NCBI RefSeq assembly: GCF_001571325.1
Contig: NZ_BCTO01000021.1
Location: 124,001 to 188,000 of the forward strand
Direction: 5' to 3'
DNA length: 64,000 nucleotides
Source of the DNA: Delftia tsuruhatensis NBRC 16741
Lineage (GTDB): Bacteria; Pseudomonadota; Gammaproteobacteria; Burkholderiales; Burkholderiaceae_C
The notes below the pieces were generated by a model that was not told the origin of the DNA, did not search any database, and worked only from the letters and a program-made list of their open reading frames with translations. Below, piece after piece: positions 8,096 through 16,164 of the stretch. Numbering within the stretch: the stretch's first letter is position 1; each line of letters begins with the position of its first letter. The translations under genes and the position numbers were made by a program.

Positions 8096-8859
8096 AGCAC
8101 ACCTCCCAGATAGGCATCGAGCACGGCGTCGTTGTTGGCCACTTCCTCGGGCGAGCCCTGGGCGAGCTTGCGGCCAAAGCTCAGTACCGCGAGGTCGGAG
8201 CAGGTCTTCATCACGAAGCGCATGTTGTGCTCCACGACCACCATGGTCAGCTTCAATTCCTCGTGCAGGCGCAGCAGCACGTCGCGCAGTTCATCGACCT
8301 CGCCAGCGGTGAGGCCAGCGGCGGGCTCGTCGAGCAGCAGCAGCTTGGGCCGCGTCACCAGCGCCCGCGCGATTTCCACGCGGTGCTGGATGCCCACTGG
8401 CAGTTCCGCCACGCCCCGGTCGGCATAGTCAGACAGCCGCAGCGTGGCCAGGGCCGCGTCAGCCGAGTGCGCGATTTCTTCCTCGGCGGCACGGACGGCG
8501 CGCGAGCGCAGCGCGGCACCCAGCATCGACACCGGCAGCCGCGCGTGCGCACCCACCATCACGTTTTCGCGCACCGTGAGCGAGGGGTAGAGCGCCACGT
8601 TCTGGAAGGTGCGGCTCAGACCCAGCCGTGCCACGCCGTGGCGCGGCAGGCGCGTCAACTCGGCCTGGCCGAAGCGCACGCTGCCGTGGGTGGGCCGGTA
8701 CAGGCCGCTGATGCAGTTGAAGCAGGTCGTCTTGCCAGCGCCGTTCGGCCCGATCAGGCCGAAGATGCAGCCCTCGGGCACGTCCATCGAGAAGGCGTCC
8801 AGCGCGACGACACCGCCGAAGCGGATCGTCAGGTCGCGTACGGAAAGAATGGGTTCCAT
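8092..8859 (-). CDS. livG: ABC transporter ATPase, LivG family
   Basis: This 255-residue ABC ATPase has Walker A GPNGAGKTT at ~37-45, a Q-loop region with SRTFQNVALYP, Walker B LLLLDEPAAGL near 165-175 and the LivG-type VVEHNM after it. LivG and LivF form the heterodimeric motor of the importer. The usual LSGG signature is weakened to VAELPVGIQHRVEIARAL. The L-P-x-G variant is common in LivG of carboxylate and amide transporters, so this is not taken as a defect. The start lies 16 bp after the stop of the binding-protein gene. Confidence 0.88.
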   Translation of the reverse strand: MEPILSVRDLTIRFGGVVALDAFSMDVPEGCIFGLIGPNGAGKTTCFNCISGLYRPTHGSVRFGQAELTRLPRHGVARLGLSRTFQNVALYPSLTVRENVMVGAHARLPVSMLGAALRSRAVRAAEEEIAHSADAALATLRLSDYADRGVAELPVGIQHRVEIARALVTRPKLLLLDEPAAGLTAGEVDELRDVLLRLHEELKLTMVVVEHNMRFVMKTCSDLAVLSFGRKLAQGSPEEVANNDAVLDAYLGGVL

Positions 8860-8875
8860 CGCTGCGCTCGCCCCG

Positions 8876-10066
8876 TCAGGACGGCATCACCTTCCAGCTC
8901 GTGCCGTCGAACTGCTGGATGCGCATGTCCGGTATCGGGTGAGGGCGGGCGTCGCTGGTCTTGACACGCAGGCCCGGCAGCATCATGGGCAAATCCATGT
9001 CCAGGCGGCGCGACTGCCGCATGATGTTCTCGCGCGAGAGGTCGTTGCCGCACTGCTTGAGCAACTGCACTGTCACTTGCCCAAGGCAGGCACCGAGCAC
9101 GGTGAGGTATTCCTTGGCCGCGCCTTTGTTGTATTTGTCCATGAAGGCATGCCAGGCCAGGACACCAGGGTCGTTCTTCCAGGTCGGATCGCTCGGATCC
9201 TTGAGGAACGCGGCGCTCATGATGCCCTTGACCTTGTCCAGCCCCACCGGAGTCAGCACCGCGGGCACCGAAGATGCGCTCGGGTTGATGTAGATGGCCG
9301 GGCGCCAGCCGATGTCGTGGGTCTTGCGCAGCGACTGGAGGGTGGCTTTGGGCGAACCCCACGCCACCAGCACGTCCGCGCCCGAGGCATGCATGGAGAC
9401 GATCTGCGAGTCCACCGTCGGATCCGACACCTCATGCGACTCTTCGCTGATGAGCTTCTTCCCGGCGGCAGCCAGAACCTCCTTCACGCCACGCAGCACA
9501 TCCTTGCCGGCGTCGTCGTTCTGGTAGAACATGGCGATCTTCGCGTTGGGCCGCGTCTGCAGGATGTGCCTGGCCAGGATGCGCCCTTCGTCGGTGTACA
9601 GGGGCAGCCAGCCCATGCTCCAGGGGAACTTAGCCGCATCATCCAGCCACGTGGCGGAGCCGGACGAAACGAAGAGTTGCGGTACTTTGGCGTTGTTGAG
9701 ATAGCTGCGCGACGCCAGCCCAGTGGACGAGCCTATCTGCGCCGCGAGAAAAGCCACCTGATCGCGCTCCACCAGGCGGCGCGATTGCTCCAGGGTTTTC
9801 GGCGGGCTGTAGCCATCGTCGGCCAGCACCAGCTTGAGCTGGCGCCCATTCACGCCGCCCTCGGCGTTGACCAGGTCAAACCATGCAGACATGGTCTTGC
9901 CGACGATGCCATAGCCTGCGGCCGGGCCGCTGAGCGGTCCGGTCGAGCCGATCTTGATCTCGCGATCCGTCACGCCCGGGGTGCCCGCGCCCTGCGCGCG
10001 GACCAGGCCAGAAACGCCGGTCAGCATGGCGCCGGAAAGCATGGTGATGAATTGTCTTTTTTGCAT
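8876..10066 (-). CDS. periplasmic substrate-binding protein, LivK-like
   Basis: The 396-residue protein starts with a signal peptide: basic MQKRQ, a hydrophobic core, and likely cleavage after GLVRAQ/GA at ~25. The mature part opens with TDREIKIGSTGPLSGPAAGYG, typical of the HAAT family of binding proteins (Peripla_BP_6). It captures the substrate and delivers it to LivHM. Members of this family bind amino acids, amides, short acids and aromatic acids. The operon context of CoA ligase and beta-oxidation argues for a carboxylic acid here. AGGAG lies ~8 bp before the ATG. Confidence 0.88.
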   Translation of the reverse strand: MQKRQFITMLSGAMLTGVSGLVRAQGAGTPGVTDREIKIGSTGPLSGPAAGYGIVGKTMSAWFDLVNAEGGVNGRQLKLVLADDGYSPPKTLEQSRRLVERDQVAFLAAQIGSSTGLASRSYLNNAKVPQLFVSSGSATWLDDAAKFPWSMGWLPLYTDEGRILARHILQTRPNAKIAMFYQNDDAGKDVLRGVKEVLAAAGKKLISEESHEVSDPTVDSQIVSMHASGADVLVAWGSPKATLQSLRKTHDIGWRPAIYINPSASSVPAVLTPVGLDKVKGIMSAAFLKDPSDPTWKNDPGVLAWHAFMDKYNKGAAKEYLTVLGACLGQVTVQLLKQCGNDLSRENIMRQSRRLDMDLPMMLPGLRVKTSDARPHPIPDMRIQQFDGTSWKVMPS

Positions 10067-10126
10067 GGTGTCTCCTGTGGTGGTGGTGAGATGAATGGAT
10101 GGATGGGTGAACCCTGGCCTGCGGCA

Positions 10127-10735
10127 TCAGGCCGCCTTCCCTTGCAAGCGCAGCACGGCTTCGCGGATCAGCGGCATGCGGTCGTTGCCGAAATACATGT
10201 CCGTCTTGTCCACGAAGATGGTCGGTGAGCCAAAGCCGCCGCGCGCGACCACCTCATCGGTGTTGGCCCTGAGCTGGTCTTTGATCGCCTGCTCGCCGAT
10301 GCCTGCAAAGAATTGGGCGGGCTCGATGCCAACGCGCTGGCACACCTGCGCCAGCACCGCGTCCTGCGAGATGTCCTGGTCGTCGCCCCAATAGGCTTCA
10401 AATATGGCGCGGGCAAACGGCGCCATGTCGTTGCCGAGCCAGATGCAGCCGCGCATCGCCTTCACGCTGTTGACGGGAAACACCGTCGGCGGCATCTTGA
10501 TCGCAAGCCCCGTCGAGCGGGCCCAATCCGCTAGGTCCTTTTTCAGGTAGCGGGCCTTCTGCGGCACCGGCGTCTCGCGCGAGGCATAGACGGTGGGATT
10601 GATGGTGTTGAAGATGCCGCCGACCAGGATCGGCCGCCATGTGATCTCAACGTCAAGCTCCTTGGCGAGCGGCTGGATGTTATGAAAGGCGAGATAAGTC
10701 CAGGGGCTGGAGCAGTCGAAGAAGAATTCGATCAT
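10127..10735 (-). CDS. 2-hydroxychromene-2-carboxylate isomerase-like, DsbA/GST-kappa fold
   Basis: The 202-residue protein opens with EFFFDCSSPWTYLAFHNIQP. The FD.SSPW.Y block is the glutathione-binding start of the GST-kappa/HCCA isomerase branch of the DsbA family. Near the C-terminus GGFGSPTIFVD contains the cis-Pro loop. Family members use glutathione to isomerise ring-opened aromatics or have other glutathione-linked roles. The place of this step in a beta-oxidation operon is not obvious, so the true substrate may differ from the family name. It lies between the GST gene (45 bp) and the binding-protein gene (60 bp) and is transcribed with them. Confidence 0.8.
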   Translation of the reverse strand: MIEFFFDCSSPWTYLAFHNIQPLAKELDVEITWRPILVGGIFNTINPTVYASRETPVPQKARYLKKDLADWARSTGLAIKMPPTVFPVNSVKAMRGCIWLGNDMAPFARAIFEAYWGDDQDISQDAVLAQVCQRVGIEPAQFFAGIGEQAIKDQLRANTDEVVARGGFGSPTIFVDKTDMYFGNDRMPLIREAVLRLQGKAA

Positions 10736-10780
10736 GGTGTTTCCTGTGTTTTTGGGGCGTCACTGGATTCCGGAATCGCG

Positions 10781-11503
10781 CTACTCGCGCCCCGGAATGG
10801 CGCTCCGTTCCGCCAGCTCCCTGGCCTTGTGGCCGAACATGTTCTTTCTCGCTTCGTCGTCCAGCGGCTCTTGCTCGAATTTGCCGACCGCCAGCCCCGC
10901 TTGCACCTGGGGCCGGCCGCGCACGCTGGCGTACCAGCGCTTGAGGTGGGGAAAGTCGTCGAGCGTGAAGCCTTGGGCCTTGTGGGTCATGGTCCAGGGA
11001 AAGCAAGCGATGTCGGCGATGCCGTACTCGGTGCCAGCGACATAGGCGCCGGTCTTGCCGAGCTGGGTATCGAGCACGCGATACAGCCGTGCCGCTTCGT
11101 CGCGGTAACGCTCAATCGCGTAGGCGATCTTTTCCTGCGCATACAGCGCAAAGTGACCATGCTGGCCGAGCATGGGCCCCAGTCCGCTCACCTGCCACAT
11201 CACCCATTGCATGGTTTGGGTGAAGCCGCGCAGATCCGTGGGCAGGAAGCGGTTGGTTTTCTGGGCCAGATAGACCAGGATGGCGCCGGTCTCGAACACC
11301 GAAAGCGGGCCGCCGCCGTCGAGCGGCGCATGGTCCACTATGGCCGGAATGCGGTTGTTCGGGCTGATCGCCAGAAATTCCGGCCTGAATTGCTCGCCAG
11401 CGCGGATGTTGACCGGAGTCACCGTATAGGGAAGTCCGAGTTCCTCCAGCAGGATGGAGATCTTCCAGCCGTTGGGTGTCGGTGCGTAATGCAGGTCAAT
11501 CAT
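10781..11503 (-). CDS. glutathione S-transferase, YghU/Ure2p-like
   Basis: The protein has 240 residues. The N-terminal thioredoxin-like half (MIDLHYAPTPNGWKISILLEEL, then NNRIPAIVDH and SVFETGAILVYLA) holds the glutathione-binding Ile-Pro and Glu-Thr/Ser positions. The all-helical C-terminal half follows, with ADIACFPW near 190. The Asn in PNGWK occupies the place of the usual catalytic Ser/Tyr, as in the nu-class (YghU/YfcG) enzymes, which act as disulfide reductases or peroxidases. The ATG at 11503 has GGCAGGAG about eight bases upstream; 26 extra upstream codons are unconserved. It is the second glutathione-linked gene in the operon. Confidence 0.82.
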   Translation of the reverse strand: MIDLHYAPTPNGWKISILLEELGLPYTVTPVNIRAGEQFRPEFLAISPNNRIPAIVDHAPLDGGGPLSVFETGAILVYLAQKTNRFLPTDLRGFTQTMQWVMWQVSGLGPMLGQHGHFALYAQEKIAYAIERYRDEAARLYRVLDTQLGKTGAYVAGTEYGIADIACFPWTMTHKAQGFTLDDFPHLKRWYASVRGRPQVQAGLAVGKFEQEPLDDEARKNMFGHKARELAERSAIPGRE

Positions 11504-11650
11504 GGCGAATGACGCTCCTGCCGAGCTGCGGATCGACATCACGCCATGACTTGCAGGCACCCGTGGCCGACCCCCTGACATTCCAGGCTCCCGTTGCGTG
11601 GCTTTCTCGGGTTGACGACATCATGCGCAGCTCTTCGAGGGTTCAAGGCG

Positions 11651-12433
11651 TCAGCGCGGCGCCATGCGGAGGGCCCCATCCACGCGGATGGACTCAGCGT
11701 TCATGTAGCCGCAAGTGACCAGAAACTCGACGGCCTGCGCGAATTCATCGGGGTCGCCCAAACGCTTGGGAAAGGGCACGCTGGCCGCCAGCGCCTGCTT
11801 GACGTTGTCCGGCAGGGCCAGCAGCAAGGGGGTGCCGAAGATCCCCGGCAGGATGGTGTTGACGCGAACGCCTTCGTCCATCAGGTCGCGTGCGATCGGC
11901 AAGGTCATGCCCATGACGGCGGCCTTGCTGGCGGCATAGCTGGCCTGGCCGACCTGGCCGTCCACCGCAGCGGCCGAAGCGGTGTTGACCACGACGCCGC
12001 GGTCGCCGTCGGCCAGCGGTTCCAGCGCCAGCATGCCCGCCGTCGATTTGGCAATGCAGCGGAACGTGCCCACCAGGTTGATCTGCACGATGCGGTTGAA
12101 GCGATCCACCGCACTCGGGCGGATCTCGCCCGTTTTCCGGTCGCGACTGACGGTCTTGACGGCGTCGGCCGTGCCGGCGCAGTTGACCAGAATGCGTTCC
12201 TGCCCGATCGCGGCACGGGCTTTGGCGAAGGCCGCGTCCACCTGCTCCTCGGACGTCACGTCCACGTTGCAGTAAACACCGCCAAGCTCGCTGGCCAACG
12301 CCTGGCCGACGGCTTCGTTCATGTCGAAGATGGCGACCTTGACGCCATGGCTGGCCAAACGCCGGGCCGTGGCGGCCCCCAGGCCGGAAGCCCCCCCGGT
12401 GATGACGGCAGAAATGTCGGAATTGAGTTGCAT
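11651..12433 (-). CDS. 3-hydroxyacyl-CoA dehydrogenase, SDR type (HSD10-like)
   Basis: This 260-residue short-chain dehydrogenase has an NAD-binding motif TGGASGLG at ~12-19, D-M after strand 2 (NAD preference), NCAG near 85, and the catalytic Ser / Tyr-x-x-x-Lys in YAASKAAV at ~168. It has the HSD17B10-type features FNRIVQINLVGTF and the end block ILPGIFGTPLL. HSD10-like enzymes oxidise short and 2-methyl-branched 3-hydroxyacyl-CoA, which fits step three of beta-oxidation and the neighbouring racemase. It lies 29 bp after the enoyl-CoA hydratase gene. Confidence 0.88.
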   Translation of the reverse strand: MQLNSDISAVITGGASGLGAATARRLASHGVKVAIFDMNEAVGQALASELGGVYCNVDVTSEEQVDAAFAKARAAIGQERILVNCAGTADAVKTVSRDRKTGEIRPSAVDRFNRIVQINLVGTFRCIAKSTAGMLALEPLADGDRGVVVNTASAAAVDGQVGQASYAASKAAVMGMTLPIARDLMDEGVRVNTILPGIFGTPLLLALPDNVKQALAASVPFPKRLGDPDEFAQAVEFLVTCGYMNAESIRVDGALRMAPR

Positions 12434-12462
12434 GGTTTTTCCTTGAAGATGACAGACAGGCG

Positions 12463-13263
12463 TTATTGGCCGGTGAATTTGGGGGTGCGCTTGCCCAGGA
12501 ATGCCGCTTGCCCTTCGAGGTTGTCGGCCGAACGCAAAGCGACAACGAAATTGCGCTTCTCATGCTCCAGGCCCTGCGCGAGCGGGGTTTCAAAGCTGGC
12601 CAGGGCCGCATCTTTCGCCAGCGCCACGGCCAGCGGCGAATTGGCCGCAATCCGGCAGGCCATCGCCAGCGCCGTCGGCAGGGCCTGGCCATCAGCCGTC
12701 ACTTCGGCGACGATGCCAACGTCGCATGCCTTGCGGGCGTCCATGAAATCGCCGGTCAGCAGCAGCGCCATGGCCTTGGACTTGCCGATGGCGTGAACCA
12801 GGCGCTGGGTGCCGCCGGCACCGGGAATGGCGCCCAGCTTGACTTCCGGCACGCCGAACTTGGCGGACTCGCCAGCAATCACGATGTCGCAGGCCAGCGC
12901 CAGTTCCATGCCGCCGCCCAGCGCGACCTTTTCCACCGCCGCGATGACGGGCTTGGGGAAGCGCCCCAGCGCCGCAAAAAAGTCCCAGCCCGTTGCCGAG
13001 CGGTCGCCCAGCAGCGGCGCGGCACGCAGCACTTCAAAGGCCGTGATGTCGGCGCCCGCGCAAAACACGTCCTCGGCGCCGGTGATGATGACGGCTCGCA
13101 CGGCATCGTCGTCGCGCAGTTGCGCAAGCTGCGCGCGCAGGCCATCGAATACCGCGCGGTTCAGGCTGTTCTTCGCACGCGGGCGGTTGATGGTCAGGGT
13201 GACGACGGCGCCGTCACGGCTCACGAGCACTTCACTGGCTTCGCTCATGGTGGCCCCGCTCAT
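12463..13263 (-). CDS. enoyl-CoA hydratase/isomerase (crotonase family)
   Basis: This 266-residue crotonase-fold protein has the oxyanion-hole segments FCAGADITAF (~65) and ALGGGMELALACDI (~108), then PEVKLGAIPGAGGTQRLVHAIGK with the Glu expected for hydration. It ends with KRTPKFTGQ, which is usual in the family. It would hydrate the 2-enoyl-CoA made by the acyl-CoA dehydrogenase at 17229. The start ATG at 13263 overlaps the thiolase stop (ATGA); a second ATG five codons on (13248) is possible. Order in the operon is thiolase, hydratase, dehydrogenase. Confidence 0.9.
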   Translation of the reverse strand: MSGATMSEASEVLVSRDGAVVTLTINRPRAKNSLNRAVFDGLRAQLAQLRDDDAVRAVIITGAEDVFCAGADITAFEVLRAAPLLGDRSATGWDFFAALGRFPKPVIAAVEKVALGGGMELALACDIVIAGESAKFGVPEVKLGAIPGAGGTQRLVHAIGKSKAMALLLTGDFMDARKACDVGIVAEVTADGQALPTALAMACRIAANSPLAVALAKDAALASFETPLAQGLEHEKRNFVVALRSADNLEGQAAFLGKRTPKFTGQ

Positions 13264-14441
13264 GCAAGCCGCTCGATGATGGTGGTGTTGGCCGTGCCCG
13301 AAGCCTCGCAGATGGTCTGCAGGCCATAGCGGCCGCCCCGGCGCTCCAGTTCATACAGCAGGTCGGTGAGCATGCGCGCGCCGGTGGAGCCCAGCGGATG
13401 GCCGATGGCCATCGAGCCGCCATTGACGTTGAGGCGGTCGTCCGGGATGCCGAACTCCTGCTGGAACATCAGCGGTACGCCGCCGAAAGCCTCGTTGACC
13501 TCGAACAGGTCGATGTCGTTGATGGTCAGGCCCGATTCCTTCAGTGCCTTGCGGGTGGAGTCGAGCACGGCGGTGAACTGGATCACCGGGTCGGCGGCGG
13601 CCACTGCCGTGCTGACGAAGCGCGCACGCGGCTTCAGGCCATGCTTCTTGGCATAGGCGCGGCTGGCGATCAGCAGCGCGGCGGCACCATCGCTGACCTG
13701 CGACGAGTTGCCGGCGGTGGTGGTGCCGTTGGCGGCAAACACGGCTTTCAGCGTGGCCATCTTTTCGGGGTCGGGGTTGGCGCGCACGCCCTCGTCGGCG
13801 GCGACGACCGGACTGTTCGGGTCGGCCGGGTCCTCGGTCAGATGCACCAGTTGGTCCTTGATGCGACCGGCCTGAATCGCCTCGGTGGCGCGCTTATGGC
13901 TCCGCACTGCGGAGGCATCCAGGGTTTCACGCGTGAGGCCGAAGCGCGTGTTCAGCAACTCCGACGAAACGCCTTGCGGTATCAGCGGGTTGTCCTGGTA
14001 GCGCGCCAGTTCGCGCGGGCTGTATTGCGAACCGAGCGGCGCGCCGGGCTTGAACGACGGCGGCAGTGGCGCCTGCGACATCGACTCCACCCCCCCGCCG
14101 ATGGCCAACTGGTAGGCACCCGCCTGGATGCCATGCACGGCAAAACTCACCGCCTGCTGGCCCGAGCCGCATTGCCGATCGACCGTCACCGCCGGCACGG
14201 ATTCGGGCAGCCCCGCCGCCAATACGGCATGTCGGCCCAGGTTGCCGTGCTGCTGGTCCCACTGCAGCACGCAGCCGATGATCACGTCGTCCAGATCGGC
14301 GGGGTTGACGCCGGACCGCTCGACCAACTGGCGCAGCGTCTCGGCCATCAGATCGACGGGATGCCACTTGTGCAGGCGCCCGCCGCGCTTGCCCACGGGG
14401 GTGCGCAGCGCACCGACGATAACGGGTTCATGGTCATTCAT
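13260..14441 (-). CDS. acetyl-CoA C-acyltransferase (thiolase)
   Basis: The 393-residue protein matches a full-length thiolase. The acyl-accepting cysteine is in DRQCGSGQQAV (Cys91), NEAFGG holds the NEAF motif near 320, and GGSMAIGHPLGSTGAR holds the catalytic His. The C-terminal active-site block reads ICEASGTAN. The Cys is present, but the glycine of the usual C-x-G is Ala, an uncommon variant. The enzyme would cleave 3-ketoacyl-CoA to shorten the chain by two or three carbons. AGGAGA precedes the ATG at 14441; the stop overlaps the hydratase start. Confidence 0.9.
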   Translation of the reverse strand: MNDHEPVIVGALRTPVGKRGGRLHKWHPVDLMAETLRQLVERSGVNPADLDDVIIGCVLQWDQQHGNLGRHAVLAAGLPESVPAVTVDRQCGSGQQAVSFAVHGIQAGAYQLAIGGGVESMSQAPLPPSFKPGAPLGSQYSPRELARYQDNPLIPQGVSSELLNTRFGLTRETLDASAVRSHKRATEAIQAGRIKDQLVHLTEDPADPNSPVVAADEGVRANPDPEKMATLKAVFAANGTTTAGNSSQVSDGAAALLIASRAYAKKHGLKPRARFVSTAVAAADPVIQFTAVLDSTRKALKESGLTINDIDLFEVNEAFGGVPLMFQQEFGIPDDRLNVNGGSMAIGHPLGSTGARMLTDLLYELERRGGRYGLQTICEASGTANTTIIERLA

Positions 14442-14485
14442 CTGGTTCTCCTGTGTAAGAAACTGGGTGTCACGCAAAGTGGCGT

Positions 14486-16153
14486 TCAGGCGGCGTAGCG
14501 CTCTGCCTGCTCGACGCGGATGCGCTTCTTGTCGATCTTGCCGACGCTGGTCTTGGGGATGGTCTCGACGAACAGGATCTGATCCGGCAACTGCCACTTT
14601 GCGAAGGCGCTGGTCAGGTGTTCCTGCAATTGCTCCTGGGTCGCCTGCTGGCCGGGCCTCAGCACCACCAGGGCCAGCGGCCGCTCCTGCCACTTCGGAT
14701 GCGGAACCCCGACCACCGCGGCGTCGCGCACGGCCGGGTGGCCCATGAGCAGGTTTTCCATGTCGATGGAAGAGATCCATTCGCCACCGCTCTTGATCAC
14801 GTCCTTGATGCGGTCGGTAACCTTGAGGTAGCCGTTCTCGTCCACCGTGCCGACATCGCCCGAGCGCCACCAGCCGCCCTCCAGGAAGCGATCGCCCGAA
14901 TCGGGCATGTCGTGGTAACTGGTCGTGATCCAGGGGCCGCGCAGGCAAATCTCGCCGGCCGACTGGCCGTCGTGCGGCAGATCCTGGTCGTTGGCATCGA
15001 GGATGCGGATGTCCACGCCGGTCAGGACCAGGCCCTGCTTGCGCTTGAGATTCCACCGCTCGTCCTGAGTCAAGCGCTTCCTCAACGTGGGCTTGAGGCG
15101 GTTGACGGTCACCAGCGTCGTGGCTTCGGTGGCGCCGTAGCCGTGCACCACCTCGGCACCCGTGAGTTCGTGGAAGCCGATCATCATCGACAGCGGCGGC
15201 TCGCTCGCGCCGGACAGCATGCGCATGCGGCTGAAGTCCGGCTTGACCGGCAGCGTCTCGATGTACTGCAGCATCGGTTGGAAGATGGCCGGTGCGCCGT
15301 TGGTGATGGTCACGCCCTCGGCAATCATGGTGTCGACCAGCGGCTTGGTGTCCTCGGCAGCGTAGCGTCCCGGCAGCACGATCTTGTCGGCCAGCAGCGT
15401 GGCGGCCTGTGGTAAGCCCCAGCACTGCCCGTGGAACATGGGCGTGATGAGCATGACGCAGTCGTCCAGCGTCATGCCCATGTTGGTGGCCATGCCCGTG
15501 GAGTGCAGGTAGATGCCGCGGTGCGAGTAGTACACGCCCTTGGGTTTGCCCGTGGTGCCGGTGGTGTAGCAGGCGCTGTAAGCCGAGGTTTCGTCGATCT
15601 CGGGCCAGTCGATCTTGGCATCAGCAGCGGCCAGCAGGTCTTCGTAGTGCAGCAGCGGTTTCAGCGTGGTCTTGATCTGGTCCAGCGGCTTGTCGGTCAT
15701 CACGATCCAGCCCTTGATCTGGGGCGAGTTCGCTGCGACGGATTCGGCGATCGGCAGCAAGGACTCGTCCACGCAAACGTAAGACACCTTGCTGTGGCCG
15801 ACCACGTAGCCCAGGTCCTCGGCGCCCAGGCGCAGATTCATCTGCAGCATGACCGCGCCCAGGCCGGGGATGGACCAGTACAGCTCGAAGTGGCGCCGGC
15901 TGTTCCAGTCCAGCACACCGACGCGGTCGCCCGGCTCGACACCGAGCGCGCGCAGCGCATTGGCGCTGCGGCAGACGCGCGCGTAGCAGTCGGCATAGGT
16001 GTAGCGATCCCAGCCGCCATCGGGTGTGCGGTAGACGATCTCCTGGTCCCCGTGGGTGCGCGCGGCGTGCCGGATCAGCGTCGTGGTGTTGAGCTGGCGT
16101 TCGTTGCCCGTGGTGGACGGGCAGCCGCGGATGGGCTGGGTGGTGCTGGTCAT
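14486..16153 (-). CDS. acyl-CoA synthetase, AMP-forming (medium/long-chain)
   Basis: This 555-residue ANL-superfamily enzyme has the phosphate-binding loop YTTGTTGKPKGVYYSH at ~185-200, GYGATEAT near 345, the hinge-region block YLKVTDRIKDVIKSGGEWIS, and the C-terminal lysine motif KTSVGKIDKKRIR. It converts a free carboxylic acid to its CoA thioester with ATP, the entry step of the pathway. The length and the W-x-R-S-G-D block are those of FadD/AlkK-type ligases. The ATG at 16153 lies 11 bp after the racemase stop, and GGAGACCAG precedes it. The chain length accepted cannot be read from the sequence. Confidence 0.9.
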   Translation of the reverse strand: MTSTTQPIRGCPSTTGNERQLNTTTLIRHAARTHGDQEIVYRTPDGGWDRYTYADCYARVCRSANALRALGVEPGDRVGVLDWNSRRHFELYWSIPGLGAVMLQMNLRLGAEDLGYVVGHSKVSYVCVDESLLPIAESVAANSPQIKGWIVMTDKPLDQIKTTLKPLLHYEDLLAAADAKIDWPEIDETSAYSACYTTGTTGKPKGVYYSHRGIYLHSTGMATNMGMTLDDCVMLITPMFHGQCWGLPQAATLLADKIVLPGRYAAEDTKPLVDTMIAEGVTITNGAPAIFQPMLQYIETLPVKPDFSRMRMLSGASEPPLSMMIGFHELTGAEVVHGYGATEATTLVTVNRLKPTLRKRLTQDERWNLKRKQGLVLTGVDIRILDANDQDLPHDGQSAGEICLRGPWITTSYHDMPDSGDRFLEGGWWRSGDVGTVDENGYLKVTDRIKDVIKSGGEWISSIDMENLLMGHPAVRDAAVVGVPHPKWQERPLALVVLRPGQQATQEQLQEHLTSAFAKWQLPDQILFVETIPKTSVGKIDKKRIRVEQAERYAA

Positions 16154-16164
16154 TTTCTGGTCTC

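Noticed and set aside
5479-10066. Transporter as an ordinary leucine/isoleucine/valine importer
   Set aside because: The genes are of the Liv family by sequence, but operon context with CoA ligase and beta-oxidation makes an organic acid more likely; the liv symbols name the family only.
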